Notes: a model not told the origin generated them from the sequence alone. A stretch of 64,000 bases of DNA from an uncultured Granulosicoccaceae bacterium (GCA_937922675.1 CALAJN010000001.1:164647-228646); one strand, 5' to 3'. Counted from the first letter of the stretch, positions 19,531-30,264 are shown. Numbers and translations are program-made.

Positions 19531-19554
19531 GGGGGCGCTCAGGCGCCCCTTTTT
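19531..19554 (+). terminator. Rho-independent terminator after pnp
   Basis: GGGGCGC (19532-19538), loop TCAG, GCGCCCC (19543-19549), then five T residues (19550-19554). It lies 26 bases after the pnp stop and separates pnp from the convergent PilY1 gene. Confidence 0.9.
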
Positions 19555-19606
19555 ATGTTGTTGTCAGCGTCACTCTGCGGGACATCCTTGTCCCGCAACA
19601 AGGCGA

Positions 19607-22600
19607 TCAGTAGACGTCGACTTGTTCCGCGTAAGACGGTCCCGTGTCCACCCAGAAGGTACGGCTGGTACCTGAGCTGATGTCAGTGGGCAGTTTTTCG
19701 GTGCCGATGAATACTTCCGGATCGCGCCCGGCAGGGAATAGCAGTGTCGGGTTAGGCGGTGGTCCCTGGTGCTTGAGCTCATAGCGGACGTCATCCTGAG
19801 CGTTATCGTCGCCTTCGCCATTCCACACCCTCTCCAGCTTGCCGTCACCGTCAAAGTCCAGCACCGGTGAGCCGTCAACGATCGACACCGCGTAGCCATA
19901 GCCTGACCCGATAGAGACGCCGCAGGCGTCCACGCTAGGGGTAGGGACGTAGCTTGTAAAGTACAGGACATCACGAAAGATCAGGCTGGTGCCGAGGACC
20001 TTCTCGCCATCGTCGGGCAAACGCATGTACCAGCCGTGTGTCAGGTCATTACTGTCCGTGCTGCCGGCTGCTGCATTGACCAGTTTCAGATCATCTTCGG
20101 TAATGGGTCGAAACCGGCCGTCGGCCGTCTGCATTCCGTAGCCGTCAGGTACGCCACGCACCGAGGGCACACGAATGACATACTGTGCATCGCCGACGAT
20201 ATCGTTCAGCGGGTGGGCTCGCCAACCTGAACCGATACTGATCGCCAGATAACGTGCGCCATTCTGCTGGACGAGCGCCACATCGGGCTCCGAATAAAAG
20301 CGTCGGTGGCCTGCAGCGTCGTCGGTTGACAGGTCGGCCACGACCCCACCGGACAGCAATTTATCGCGGCTCGTTCCTGTGATGTCGAATCGCCATATCT
20401 GACCACCTGTGTCAGCGGCGTACAATTGATCGGCAAAGCCATCAAGCTCGATATCCACCACGCGGATGCTCGCAGGCATGCTGTATTCCATTGCATCAAA
20501 TCGCTGATCCGCGTTAGCACCGGTACCAAGATCAGGGCCTGAGACTGACCAGATCTTCTCGCCGGTTGCAGCATCGACAATGAACAGGCCACGGCCAACG
20601 CTGTCGGCGCTGTGCTCCATGATCACGGTATTGCCATTGGCATCGCGGCGTGGATCGGCATCTTGGTTGAGGTCGTAGCCTGCGCCAAAGATCAGTACAT
20701 CACGCTCGGTCTTGCCATCCTTGATACGTGCATGGGTTGCACTTGACCAGCTCTGCCCGAGCTCTGCGAAATCAGGATCTCCGCCATCGGGGCCACCCTT
20801 GATGACCCAGGCAAGCTTTGGATTGTCCTTGTCACTGATGTCGAAGGCGTAGTAGTTGTTGCCACCGCGGCGCATGCCAATGTACAAAAAAACCGATTCA
20901 TTCTCATCGACGACCAGATCCTCGTTTGGATCATCGCGCCACAGCGTCATGCCGCCGTCCAGGCCATAGGGGTGTAGGCTGCTGCTCGAGTTGTCGAACA
21001 GGATCTTGTGGTTGGACAGGAGTTCCTTGGGAGTGAAGGCCCAGAGTTCGTTGCCGTTTGTACTGTCGATGGCGTGCACAACGCCATCGTTTGTGGCTAC
21101 ATAGACAACGGATGAATCGACTGGATTTGCCGGATCCCGGGTTGCCTCGCGATAGTTGACAATGACCGGTTGTGAGTGCATGGGGTCACCCATATGACGA
21201 CGAGGCTCGGTTTTGTTGCCATCGTTGTCATCATCAAGGACATCAACTCCACGTATCCATCTCATCAAGGCTTCGCGGTTGGCCGCGCGTTCTGTACCAC
21301 TCAATGCTGCATCGTTGATACCCAGCATCGCTGCCGTGATGGCGCGATTGCTCTCGTGAAATTCATGTCGTCCGCTGTTGAGGTCTATTCCTCCTGATGG
21401 AATGTCGGTTGTGACGTCACCCAGGAAGGTGTACATCTTGCGTCTGTCTATACCGTTTGCGCCAATGCGAGAGCCAGCGCCACCCAGCGGTACATTGGCA
21501 CCATCGGGATCTGTCGTGACGCGGCCATCCTCGTTGATATGGTCCCATAGACTCAGCGCGCTGTCGCTGAAGAAGCCGGTCTCAGGGTCAATGGCATTGG
21601 CGCCTGCGGCATCAAGCAGTTCGGTTGAAGTAGTGAAAGTGCTGGCGTCCTCTTCAACGCCGAGCGTGTAGCGTTTGAGGTTACCCTGCCACTGGGGAGT
21701 GTCTTTCGGCTTGAACAAGGCAAGGTACACATCCTCGCGATGCGATAGACGATTGAACTGGTTCACCGTCGCACCGGGGCCGGTAAAGCTGGTTTCGATA
21801 GACTGTGCGCCCGAGATGATCGAGGTAAAGGCATCCACCAGTTCCTCGGCAGAGGCGGCATCGCGAAAATCGCCGCCCCCTTCTCTGGCAAGGCTCTCAA
21901 GGTAGGTTCTGCCGTCACCCGTCAGGTTGAAGGCAACAGTATGAGTGGTGACGTTCTGCTGACCATCGATATGCGGCGCATGGTCATTTTCAAATAGCCA
22001 GCGTTGCAGATCCGTTCCACAGGCCTTGCTGCCCGAATCGTTGTTATCGCACACAGTTTTACCGATGAGCGGGCGAATCAAGTCGTCCGCGCTGTCCGCG
22101 GTTGCCGCTCCGTCTGACAACAAGACGATGTGATTGGTCTGGCAGGCGTCCTCGATCGGGGTAATGTAGGTGGGCACCGAGCCGCCGGCTCCATCAAAGA
22201 TCTCCTCCTCTGCGCAATTGCTGTTGAAGGGGTCGAGCTCGCTGCAACCGAAGGGCGTGTAGAGCTTTCCGCCCGTGTAGGAGTCGGGGTGGGAGACGCG
22301 CATGGTTGGCACGATGGCCTGTCCACCGCGGCGCCGTCCGTATGTCACTTCATTGCCGAGAAAATAACTGGCCGCCTCATACTGCTGGCTCAGCAGTGGT
22401 GTCCAGTAGTTGAGCTGCATCCGGTCAATGACGCCTCGCAGTTCATCGCGGGCGGTTCTTTCAGTGGACATACTGGTCGATCCGTCGCTGTACGTCTTGT
22501 AGGTGACGTAGATCTTGGAGACGTTGCCGCGCACGCGTTCAAACGCACTGACGCGCATATGGCCACCCCCGGCATTCGGATGGAGCAACATCATCATGTA

Positions 22601-23998
22601 GTTGTTGGGCTTCCATCCTGGGCGATCGACAATTTCCTGCACAACGGGTGCGATATTGCCGGTCACAATGCGCTGGTCTACCTCTACATCATCGGTATGG
22701 CTCCAGTCAGCAAACGCTCTGGTACGCGGGCGGTTGGATATATTGCGCCACCACCTGTCCTGTATGCTTCCGGAGGAGTTGTTGGCGTGTCCGGTGATGC
22801 GAACGTCGAGGTTGTCGGTGGTCGCTCTTTCCACGTGAAAGTCGAGCCGAGCGTCAACGATTTCAGCGCCTTGCGGTACATCGACGAACCGGTAGCGAAA
22901 TGCCCCGATCCACGCATCGCGGCGCTGTGATCCCAGAGCCACCCAGGTATTGGTTCGATTGACCCCACCATTCACGTGTTGATAGCCGTCGTTGTAGCTG
23001 CTTATCGCCTGACCAACCACGGTTGTCAGTCTGCACCCCTTTCCTGCAGGTAGTGCATCGTCCTCGTAGGTGATACGCAATTGCGCCGGCGGCACGTTCA
23101 CATCGTTTGCAGCGTTGGCAATTGAAGACTCGAGGCTGACGATACTGCGCGAGTCTGTGCCTCCGAGTACGAAGGCCATATCGTTACCACCACACCAACC
23201 GGGGCGATCAACGATTTCCTGTACCACGCTTGCAAGGTTAGCCGAGGTGTACACCTCATCTTCAACCCAGGCCCCCGGGTTGTAGCTGACACCCGCCGTC
23301 AGGGCACGGCTTGAAAGATCGCCTCTGTTGGTGGTGATTTCGGCAGCCGTATCCGAATCATCGCCCCAGATTGTCCATTCAGCGGTGCCTGAGTTGCTGT
23401 ACTGGGCGGTCATGTCCAGATAAGCTCCGGTGATCCTTGCGCCCTGGGGGATGTCCAGATCAGTGAACCGAAGGCCAACGTACTGATTATTACCAGAAGG
23501 TCGTTCTGCGCCACCAACACTCAGATTACGGCCACCAGCGGCCATTCTCCCGTTCGAGATTCGCTCCTCGGTATCGTTGTCAACATCATTGATGGTGGCA
23601 AAGACGGCAATATCCGGGCAGTCGTCATCTTCGAGACAAACCGGCTTGTCAAGCGCGCTGACAGGATATCGAATCGGGCCACCGCCATTCTGGCCGTTCA
23701 TGGTCATGATACCCACGTTGACGTTGGTCATCTGCGACAGCAGGGTTTGCATCGCGTCCTGCAATCGTTCCAGCCGCGTGCCAACCTGGCCATCGTCCTG
23801 TCTGCCCATAGACAACGAATCGTCGAGCAGAAACAGGATGTTGGGGGCATTCGCTGACGATGTTTCGTCGGTGGCAGCCTGGCCAAAAAAGATTTCGGTA
23901 TCGTCTGCCGAGGCGACCACAGTTGCTGCCATGGCGGGTAAGGCCAGCCCCATGACAAAGGCGCGTGACGCCTGTGTCCACATTGCCCTAGCTCTCAT
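19607..23998 (-). CDS. pilY1: PilY1-type type IV pilus adhesin with VWA and beta-propeller
   Basis: From ATG 23998 (GAGGGA six bases upstream, then a signal peptide) it has 1463 residues. The start is a von Willebrand A domain with MIDAS motif DDSLS at residues 59-63; the matching LLSDGA comes only near residue 620. Between them lie about 400 residues with two related beta-sandwich-like modules, each built around a FxDxDIPQGA-type stretch and ending VVQEIVDRPGW. The C-terminal half is the PilY1 beta-propeller, including the calcium site DIELDGFADQLY and the TGGQIWRFD repeat. PilY1/PilC proteins sit at the pilus tip and affect adhesion, twitching and surface sensing. No minor pilin genes adjoin it, which is unusual since pilY1 normally lies with pilVWXE/fimT. 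PilY1 identity is firm; the role of the inserted modules is unknown. Confidence 0.88.
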   Translation of the reverse strand: MRARAMWTQASRAFVMGLALPAMAATVVASADDTEIFFGQAATDETSSANAPNILFLLDDSLSMGRQDDGQVGTRLERLQDAMQTLLSQMTNVNVGIMTMNGQNGGGPIRYPVSALDKPVCLEDDDCPDIAVFATINDVDNDTEERISNGRMAAGGRNLSVGGAERPSGNNQYVGLRFTDLDIPQGARITGAYLDMTAQYSNSGTAEWTIWGDDSDTAAEITTNRGDLSSRALTAGVSYNPGAWVEDEVYTSANLASVVQEIVDRPGWCGGNDMAFVLGGTDSRSIVSLESSIANAANDVNVPPAQLRITYEDDALPAGKGCRLTTVVGQAISSYNDGYQHVNGGVNRTNTWVALGSQRRDAWIGAFRYRFVDVPQGAEIVDARLDFHVERATTDNLDVRITGHANNSSGSIQDRWWRNISNRPRTRAFADWSHTDDVEVDQRIVTGNIAPVVQEIVDRPGWKPNNYMMMLLHPNAGGGHMRVSAFERVRGNVSKIYVTYKTYSDGSTSMSTERTARDELRGVIDRMQLNYWTPLLSQQYEAASYFLGNEVTYGRRRGGQAIVPTMRVSHPDSYTGGKLYTPFGCSELDPFNSNCAEEEIFDGAGGSVPTYITPIEDACQTNHIVLLSDGAATADSADDLIRPLIGKTVCDNNDSGSKACGTDLQRWLFENDHAPHIDGQQNVTTHTVAFNLTGDGRTYLESLAREGGGDFRDAASAEELVDAFTSIISGAQSIETSFTGPGATVNQFNRLSHREDVYLALFKPKDTPQWQGNLKRYTLGVEEDASTFTTSTELLDAAGANAIDPETGFFSDSALSLWDHINEDGRVTTDPDGANVPLGGAGSRIGANGIDRRKMYTFLGDVTTDIPSGGIDLNSGRHEFHESNRAITAAMLGINDAALSGTERAANREALMRWIRGVDVLDDDNDGNKTEPRRHMGDPMHSQPVIVNYREATRDPANPVDSSVVYVATNDGVVHAIDSTNGNELWAFTPKELLSNHKILFDNSSSSLHPYGLDGGMTLWRDDPNEDLVVDENESVFLYIGMRRGGNNYYAFDISDKDNPKLAWVIKGGPDGGDPDFAELGQSWSSATHARIKDGKTERDVLIFGAGYDLNQDADPRRDANGNTVIMEHSADSVGRGLFIVDAATGEKIWSVSGPDLGTGANADQRFDAMEYSMPASIRVVDIELDGFADQLYAADTGGQIWRFDITGTSRDKLLSGGVVADLSTDDAAGHRRFYSEPDVALVQQNGARYLAISIGSGWRAHPLNDIVGDAQYVIRVPSVRGVPDGYGMQTADGRFRPITEDDLKLVNAAAGSTDSNDLTHGWYMRLPDDGEKVLGTSLIFRDVLYFTSYVPTPSVDACGVSIGSGYGYAVSIVDGSPVLDFDGDGKLERVWNGEGDDNAQDDVRYELKHQGPPPNPTLLFPAGRDPEVFIGTEKLPTDISSGTSRTFWVDTGPSYAEQVDVY

Positions 23999-24393
23999 AG
24001 CATCCCTCAAGGTCAAACTCTCCGCTGCAGGTACTACCAAAAGCTTTCCTCTGCTCATGGCGCCTGTACTGCAGGGAATAGCGGCCTGCTATTGCGCTGT
24101 CTTGAGTGGATGAATCATGCGAACTGTCGGCTGCTTCTCATTGTCACCTTGTACGGATCAGCTTGATGAGCATGCCGCGCGTGTCGGGGCTCCTGTTGTT
24201 GAAGAAGGCTGGCCAGCGTGATGAGCAAACCAGTATGCTGGGCTCATCAAGGGCCACTATGGCTGTGGCCGAGCCAGCATCTTGAATGGGTATGGGGCGA
24301 GGATGAGTCACGTTTTCGTGCATGAAGTGGGGCTTGCGTGACCGGTTGCAGAACGAGCCGCACTCACCAGTTGCCACGGGCACTTGTGTTGCC
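23999..24393. other. Intergenic region between pilY1 and tadA
   Basis: About 395 bases between divergent genes. It should hold the promoters of both. No protein, RNA gene, repeat or clear hexamer pair was found; the reading frame of pilY1 is open to 24058 but this stretch precedes the ribosome-binding site. Confidence 0.4.
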
Positions 24394-24861
24394 ATGAGCT
24401 CAAACCTGAGTGAAGACAAGCGCTGGATGCTGCGAGCGCTTGCCTTGGCAGAGGCGGCGGCTGCCATGGATGAAGTGCCGGTGGGTGCTGTGCTGGTTCG
24501 TGACGCTGAAATGCTGGGGAATTCGGGTAACCGGGTTATCACGGATAATGATCCCTCTGGTCATGCCGAAGTCCTGGCCCTGCGCGCGGCCGCACGCGCT
24601 GCCGGGACTCACAGGCTGGATGGGGCAACCCTGTATGTCACGCTTGAGCCCTGTCTCATGTGCTGTGGAGCCTTGCTGAATGCGCGGGTGCAGCGTCTTG
24701 TATTTGGTGCTCGTGAGCCTCGCACGGGCGGTGTCGTCAGCGCGTTTGAGACGCTGATTCCAGCGGCTCGCCAGCAGCATCACGTAGCCATAGATGAGGG
24801 TGTGTACGCCGAACGCAGTCTCTTGTTACTCAAGCGGTTTTTCGACGCAAAACGCCTGTGA
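24394..24861 (+). CDS. tadA: tRNA-specific adenosine deaminase
   Basis: A 155-residue zinc deaminase that converts A34 of tRNA-Arg(ACG) to inosine, an essential wobble modification. The HAE motif (His57, Glu59) and PCxxC (Cys87, Cys90) give the full zinc and proton-shuttle set. VPVGAVLVRD and LVFGAREPRTGGVVSAFETL match TadA. ATG 24394 is chosen because residues upstream lack conservation; no strong Shine-Dalgarno sequence is present at either start. It runs toward acs, with a hairpin between the two ends. Confidence 0.92.
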   Translation: MSSNLSEDKRWMLRALALAEAAAAMDEVPVGAVLVRDAEMLGNSGNRVITDNDPSGHAEVLALRAAARAAGTHRLDGATLYVTLEPCLMCCGALLNARVQRLVFGAREPRTGGVVSAFETLIPAARQQHHVAIDEGVYAERSLLLLKRFFDAKRL

Positions 24862-24895
24862 GGCTGAACTCGATCTATCGGTGTTCGCTACAGTT

Positions 24896-24925
24896 GCGGC
24901 GCGACCCCTTCGATTGTCGCGCCGC
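24896..24925. terminator. Hairpin between convergent tadA and acs
   Basis: GCGGCGCGAC (24896-24905) and GTCGCGCCGC (24916-24925) form a perfect ten-pair stem around a ten-base loop, in the 79-base gap between convergent genes. There is no T run on either side, so it may act as an RNA 3'-end stabiliser or with a termination factor instead of as a classical intrinsic terminator. Confidence 0.45.
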
Positions 24926-24940
24926 TAACCGGAGCGGTAC

Positions 24941-26887
24941 TCAGCCCATACGGTTTTCCCGATGCTCGATCAGGTTCTCTACCACCTCAGGCTCTGCCAG
25001 CGTCGAGGTATCGCCCAGAGCATCAAAGTCGTCTTCGGCGATTTTTCTCAGAATGCGTCTCATGATCTTGCCCGAGCGCGTCTTGGGAAGCCCAGGCGCA
25101 AACTGAATCTTGTCCGGTGACGCGATCGGTCCGATTTCCTTGCGAACCCAGCCGACAAGCTCTTTCTTGAGGGCATCGTCCCCCTCTTGCCCACTCATCA
25201 GTGTGACGTAGGCGTATATCCCCTGTCCCTTGATGTCGTGCGGGTAACCAACCACGGCCGCCTCGGATACGTTTGGGTGGGCTACCAGAGCCGATTCAAC
25301 TTCGGCGGTGCCCATGCGGTGACCCGAGACATTGATGACATCATCAACTCGACCTGTTATCCAGTAATAACCGTCGGCATCGCGGCGTGCGCCGTCGCCT
25401 GTGAAGTAGTAGCCCTTGAAGGTCTCGAAGTAGGTAGAGACGAAACGATCATGGTCCTGCCAGACCGTGCGCATCTGTGCCGGCCAGCTATCTCGAATGG
25501 CCAGCACCCCCTCCGCTTCAACACTCTCGATGATATTGCCATCGTTGTCGAGCATGACAGGCTGTACGCCGAAGAAGGGCAGTGTTGCAGAGCCGGGCTT
25601 GGTGCCGATGGCACCCGGTAGTGAGGTAATCATGTGGCCACCGGTCTCGGTCTGCCACCAGGTGTCCACGATCGGGCAGCGCTCCTTGCCTATGACCCGG
25701 TTGTACCAGTTCCAGGCCTCCGGATTGATGGGCTCGCCGACAGTACCGAGCATCTTCAAGCTCGACAGGTCAGCCTTTTCGACATGCTCGTCGCCTGCAC
25801 CCATCAAGGCGCGAATAGCGGTTGGCGCGGTGTAGAACTGGTTGACCTTGTGCTTGTCGCAGACCTGCCAGAAGCGTCCGGCGTCGGGGTAGGTGGGCAC
25901 ACCTTCAAACATCAAGGTAGTCGCACCGTTGGCCAGCGGGCCATAGACGATATAGCTGTGGCCAGTGACCCAGCCAACATCGGCGGTACACCAGTAGATA
26001 TCGCCATCGTGATAGTCAAACACGTACTGGTGCGTCATCGAGGCATAGACAAGGTATCCACCGGTTGTGTGTACAACGCCTTTGGGCATGCCGGTTGAGC
26101 CTGAGGTGTAGAGGATGAACAAAGGATCCTCCGCGTTCATCGGTTCCGGTGCGCAATCCGCAGACGCGGCATCTACCCTCTCGTGGTACCAGTGGTCCTT
26201 GCCCTCGCGCATGGCAACCTCACCGCCGGTGCGCTTGACTACCAGCGTGTGCACCTCGTGATTGACCTTTTCAAGTGCCTTGTCCGCGTTTGCCTTGAGT
26301 GGGACTGAACGGCCACCGCGCAGGCCTTCGTCTGCTGTGACCAGGAGTTTCGCCTCCGAGCCGTTGAGACGATCACCGAGTGCATCGGGGCTGAAGCCAC
26401 CAAAGACAATCGAATGGATTGCGCCGATCCGCGCACAGGCAAGCATCGCATAGGCCGCTTCCGGAATCATCGGCATATACAATACAACCCGGTCACCCTT
26501 GCCGACACCGAGCTGCTTGTAGGTGTTAGCCAGACGACACACCTGAGTGTGCAACTCGCTGTAGCTGATGTGCTTTGAGTCGCTCGGGTCATCGCCCTCC
26601 CAAATGATCGCGGTTTGATCGGCACGCGTCGCCAGGTGTCGGTCGATGCAATTGGCCGAGACATTGAGCTCGCCGTCCTCAAACCATTTGATACTGACGT
26701 CCGGATAGTTGAACGTGGTGTTCTTGACCTTGGTGTAGGGTGTGATCCAATCGAGACGCTTGCCATGTTCACCCCAGAACGCATCCGGGTCTTCAACCGA
26801 CGCCTTGTGCCAGGCTTCGTAGGTGGCCTTGTCGATGTGCGCGCGCGCGGCGACCTCGTCGCTGACTGGGCGTATCGGTTCACTCAT
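24941..26887 (-). CDS. acs: Acetyl-CoA synthetase
   Basis: A 648-residue AMP-forming ligase (acetate + ATP + CoA to acetyl-CoA). ATG 26887 is supported by GGAG eight bases upstream, and the N-terminus then matches the family. The ATP/AMP motif [19 protein letters not shown], the [11 protein letters not shown] acyl-pocket motif, [20 protein letters not shown] and the C-terminal [16 protein letters not shown], whose Lys is the usual acetylation-controlled catalytic residue, are all present. Full length. It would feed acetate into central metabolism. A single-gene unit by position. Confidence 0.95.
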   Translation of the reverse strand: MSEPIRPVSDEVAARAHIDKATYEAWHKASVEDPDAFWGEHGKRLDWITPYTKVKNTTFNYPDVSIKWFEDGELNVSANCIDRHLATRADQTAIIWEGDDPSDSKHISYSELHTQVCRLANTYKQLGVGKGDRVVLYMPMIPEAAYAMLACARIGAIHSIVFGGFSPDALGDRLNGSEAKLLVTADEGLRGGRSVPLKANADKALEKVNHEVHTLVVKRTGGEVAMREGKDHWYHERVDAASADCAPEPMNAEDPLFILYTSGSTGMPKGVVHTTGGYLVYASMTHQYVFDYHDGDIYWCTADVGWVTGHSYIVYGPLANGATTLMFEGVPTYPDAGRFWQVCDKHKVNQFYTAPTAIRALMGAGDEHVEKADLSSLKMLGTVGEPINPEAWNWYNRVIGKERCPIVDTWWQTETGGHMITSLPGAIGTKPGSATLPFFGVQPVMLDNDGNIIESVEAEGVLAIRDSWPAQMRTVWQDHDRFVSTYFETFKGYYFTGDGARRDADGYYWITGRVDDVINVSGHRMGTAEVESALVAHPNVSEAAVVGYPHDIKGQGIYAYVTLMSGQEGDDALKKELVGWVRKEIGPIASPDKIQFAPGLPKTRSGKIMRRILRKIAEDDFDALGDTSTLAEPEVVENLIEHRENRMG

Positions 26888-27019
26888 GCTCGATCTCCTC
26901 AGGCAAATCAGGTTTGTGACTATGTGGCACAGGATACAGCGTGCTCGCTGTCCGTGCAGCCAGAGGCTGGGCAGTTTGGCCAAGCGCAGGGCTGTTTGAG
27001 CGGGGCCTGAATCGAGCCG

Positions 27020-27682
27020 CTAGTCCCGGCGGCCTATCTCGATCACAGCCTGAGGCCCACAGAGACAGACCCTGTCCCCCTGCTGCCGAGTAATGACATG
27101 GCCGCCGGTAAAGCTGCCAAAGGCTGGCAACACCCCGCAGCGCCTGCCAAACCAGAAAGCGGGAAGTCTCATGGAATGACTGCGACGACTGCTGAGGCGA
27201 TACATGGGATGAATATGGCCTGCAAGTGCATAGCCGCTTTTGTCTTCGCCCGGGTGGTGCTGCAGCACAAAAGGCGGCTGGTGCAAGCGTTCGGTGTGCC
27301 AACGGATGCGGTGATCAATGCGCTGTTGGCCGGCCGGTTTGTCGTGGTTGCCCGCGCAGACAATCATCTCCAGTGAACTGTGTTGATTGAGAAAGTCTGT
27401 AAGGCTTGCCATCCATGACTCGTCGCTGTGCGGTGTTGCATGCATCAAGTCGCCGAGGACAATCAGTCGTTCAGAGGCGGTCGCCTTGATCAGGGTTGCC
27501 AGACGCTCAAGCGAGTTTTCGCTGGGTCCGGCCGGAATTGGCACTCCCTGACGGGCGAATACATGCTCCTTGCCGAGGTGTACATCGGCAACCAGTACCG
27601 TCTTGCGCCTCGGCCACGATAATGCTCGATCAGCATGCAACAACAACGACTCTCCCTGCAGCTCGAATGGCAGGGATTTCAT
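27020..27682 (-). CDS. pdeM: Ligase-associated metallophosphoesterase PdeM
   Basis: A 220-residue calcineurin-like phosphoesterase. Metal-binding motifs are in order: DVH (residues 33-35), GDLMH (77-81), GNHD (111-114) and GHIH (155-158). PdeM proteins are encoded with an Lhr-type helicase and usually with an ATP-dependent DNA ligase and an exonuclease in a DNA-repair cassette. Its ATG overlaps the helicase stop by four bases (ATGA), so it is translated with the helicase. The ligase and exonuclease partners are not in this window. Confidence 0.88.
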   Translation of the reverse strand: MKSLPFELQGESLLLHADRALSWPRRKTVLVADVHLGKEHVFARQGVPIPAGPSENSLERLATLIKATASERLIVLGDLMHATPHSDESWMASLTDFLNQHSSLEMIVCAGNHDKPAGQQRIDHRIRWHTERLHQPPFVLQHHPGEDKSGYALAGHIHPMYRLSSRRSHSMRLPAFWFGRRCGVLPAFGSFTGGHVITRQQGDRVCLCGPQAVIEIGRRD

Positions 27683-30264
27683 GGGGACACGCTTGCTAAT
27701 CGCGTCGCCTCATCGTCGATCATACCCAACATGCGTTCAATACGTTGTTGCGGGTCCTCGGTGGATATCGTCTGGGCCCGGATACTCTCCGCCCAGAGTG
27801 AAAACGACAATGGGGTCAGCCGGTCAGTTTCAACCAGACGCCAGCGCTGCTTTGCGATGCGCTGTAGCGCATTCTCGATGCGTGTGTACTCAAGCTGCGC
27901 TTCCAGTACCTCCCGACGCGCTTGATACAGCAACAGATTGTCAGTGTCGTAGTCAACAAGTACCTGGTAGATAAGACTTGCCGATGCCTGAATCTGTCGG
28001 GCCGATCGCTGCTTGCCTGGAAGGCCTTCAAAGACCAGCCCCGCAATACGGGCGATGTCGCGAAAGCGGCGTTGTGCAAGCTCGCTTGCATTCATTGATG
28101 CAAGGATGTCCTGGAGTAGATTGTCTTGATCAAAGGCCTGGCGCAAGCTCTTCTCATCGAAGTCGATGTCTTGCTCGCACATCAGCTCGAACCCATAGTC
28201 ATTGACTTGCAAGGTGTAGGTGACCTCCCGATCAGCAGCCAGGCGCTGAGCCACCAACATCGACAGACCCTCATGCGCAAGGCGCCCCGCAAAGGGATAG
28301 AAAAACAAGCTGTAGCCTTCCTTGTGGTGGGTACGTTCAATCAAGAAGTCCTCAGGACCTGGCAGGTGAGACTTCTGTGCCTGCAAGCTCAGGTAGTCCG
28401 CAATGGCCTGCATTTCCGGGGCATCTTCGTCTCCGGATGACCAGTTGGCAAAGGCGTTCAGTACGGCATCGGCAAGTTGCGAGGACAATGGCATCTGTGC
28501 ACCTGACCATCGCGGTACTGCCTGGCTCCTGCGCCTCGCGACGCGCACCTGCGCTGTCATGTCGCGCAAGCGTATGAATTCAAGCTGTCGACCGGCAAAC
28601 TGAAAGTTATCGCCCGGCTTCAGGCGTGCAATAAAGGACTCGGGTGTGTGTCCAAGGCGCTTGCCGCCTGCAAAGGCCACGGCAATCTGTACATCGCTGG
28701 TGATGGTGCCTATATGAGTGCGATGTCGCTGGGCCACCTGCTCATTCATCACACGCCACAACCCCGCTACCTTGATCACCTTGTGATATTGGGGATAGCC
28801 CTGCAAGGCCTGACCGCCGCGCGTGATGAAATCCATACACCAGGCCCACTCGGACTCTGAAAGGTCTTTGAAGCAGTGAGTCAGATTGACTTCGGCCCGC
28901 ATCTCATGCTCATCAAACCCTTCGCCGAGCGCAATGGTCACCAGATGCTGGCAGAGCACATCCAACGCCCGTGTCGGTGGGTTGCGCGCCTCCACCTGAC
29001 CCGCCTGCAAGGCACGACGCGCAGCGGTTATCTCAACCAACTCCAACGCATTGGTTGGCACACACAGCACACGCGATACTGCACCGGGTCTGTGTCCGCT
29101 ACGGCCCGCACGTTGCAGTAGGCGTCCCACACCCTTGGGGCTGCCTATTTGCATGACCTGTTCAACCGGGCTGAAGTCCACTCCCAGATCCAGTGAAGAG
29201 GTACACACCACCGCACGAATAGTGCCCCGCCGAAGTCGTTCTTCAATCTGCTGTCGCTCCTCACGATCTATCGAGCCGTGGTGCAACGCAATGTCGCCCT
29301 CCAGATCAGGTTTGGCGGTGAGCAGTGCCTGAAACCAGATCTCTGCCTGCGCGCGCGTGTTGGTAAAGATCAGAGAGGTCTGTGCTCGCTCCAGAGCTGC
29401 CGCGACCCGGTCTGCATTCTTCTGCCCATAGTGTCCGGCCCAGGGAAAACCACGCGTGTTCTCGGGGAGCACGGTTTCGATCTCGACAGCACGGGGCACC
29501 AGGCCACGTACAAGGCACCCTGCCTGACCGGGTCCTATCAGGACCGACATGGCTTCATCAAGATTGGCAAGGGTTGCCGACAAGCCCCAGATTCTGAGTG
29601 TGCGATCGCCGGTGTCACTACCAGTGCGGGGCATCGCGCGCAAGCGGGCAAGGGCAAGTTGTAGCAGCACCCCACGTTTGCTACCCATCAACTCATGCCA
29701 CTCGTCGACCACAACGGTGTGCACGTCGGCCAGTGCAATGCGCGCCTCTGCGTGCGAAAGCATGACCGATAGACTCTCGGGTGTCGTAACCAGAGCAAAA
29801 GGCGGCGTACGTCGTTGCTTCTGGCGGCGCGAGGATGATGTATCTCCTGTGCGAAGGTCTACACGCAAGGACGCCTTGGGGTCTGAGGTATGCGCATCCG
29901 CTGCTGCTTGCAGGTTTTGCTGTGTGTCATTGGCAAGAGCACGCAAGGGTGTGATCCACAATACCTCCAGTCCGGACGGTGGCGCGGGAACGTCGGTTTT
30001 GCTTGTGTTCTTGCTCTTTTCCTGGCTACCCCGCTGGCGTGCTATCGCATCCTGAAGTGGTCCAAGCCAGGCCGCGAGTGTCTTGCCGCTACCCGTTGTG
30101 GAATGGATCAGTCCTGACTTTCCGGCGTGCCAGGCTGCCCAGGCCTCGCATTGAAAATCAAACTGCTCCCAGTCCTGTTCTTGGTACCAGGCTTGCGTTG
30201 TTTCGAGTGCCGCGCCGCGGAAGCTGTCAAGTGCGCTCTCTGTGGGGCGTTGCTGCTGCGTCAG
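27679..30264 (-). CDS. Ligase-associated DExH-box DNA helicase (Lhr-like)
   Basis: A superfamily 2 helicase of 861 residues if translation starts at CTG 30264. Walker A TTGSGKT lies at 56-62, the DEWH box near 187-190, and LLQRAGRSGHR is motif VI, followed by the Lhr-core winged-helix and C-terminal domains. The first ATG/GTG/TTG in frame is a TTG at 29961, which would remove the Walker A motif, so the true start must be upstream. An in-frame stop near 30330 limits it. CTG 30264 overlaps the nfeD stop as CTGA, the usual four-base coupling geometry; an in-frame ATC at 30273 has AGGAG ten bases upstream and is the other candidate. It probably unwinds DNA during repair with PdeM, whose gene overlaps its stop codon. 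Confidence 0.88.
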   Translation of the reverse strand: MTQQQRPTESALDSFRGAALETTQAWYQEQDWEQFDFQCEAWAAWHAGKSGLIHSTTGSGKTLAAWLGPLQDAIARQRGSQEKSKNTSKTDVPAPPSGLEVLWITPLRALANDTQQNLQAAADAHTSDPKASLRVDLRTGDTSSSRRQKQRRTPPFALVTTPESLSVMLSHAEARIALADVHTVVVDEWHELMGSKRGVLLQLALARLRAMPRTGSDTGDRTLRIWGLSATLANLDEAMSVLIGPGQAGCLVRGLVPRAVEIETVLPENTRGFPWAGHYGQKNADRVAAALERAQTSLIFTNTRAQAEIWFQALLTAKPDLEGDIALHHGSIDREERQQIEERLRRGTIRAVVCTSSLDLGVDFSPVEQVMQIGSPKGVGRLLQRAGRSGHRPGAVSRVLCVPTNALELVEITAARRALQAGQVEARNPPTRALDVLCQHLVTIALGEGFDEHEMRAEVNLTHCFKDLSESEWAWCMDFITRGGQALQGYPQYHKVIKVAGLWRVMNEQVAQRHRTHIGTITSDVQIAVAFAGGKRLGHTPESFIARLKPGDNFQFAGRQLEFIRLRDMTAQVRVARRRSQAVPRWSGAQMPLSSQLADAVLNAFANWSSGDEDAPEMQAIADYLSLQAQKSHLPGPEDFLIERTHHKEGYSLFFYPFAGRLAHEGLSMLVAQRLAADREVTYTLQVNDYGFELMCEQDIDFDEKSLRQAFDQDNLLQDILASMNASELAQRRFRDIARIAGLVFEGLPGKQRSARQIQASASLIYQVLVDYDTDNLLLYQARREVLEAQLEYTRIENALQRIAKQRWRLVETDRLTPLSFSLWAESIRAQTISTEDPQQRIERMLGMIDDEATRLASVSP

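Noticed and set aside
24144..24542. Leftward frame between pilY1 and tadA
   Set aside because: Its N-terminal half is antisense to tadA and no family or ribosome-binding site supports it.
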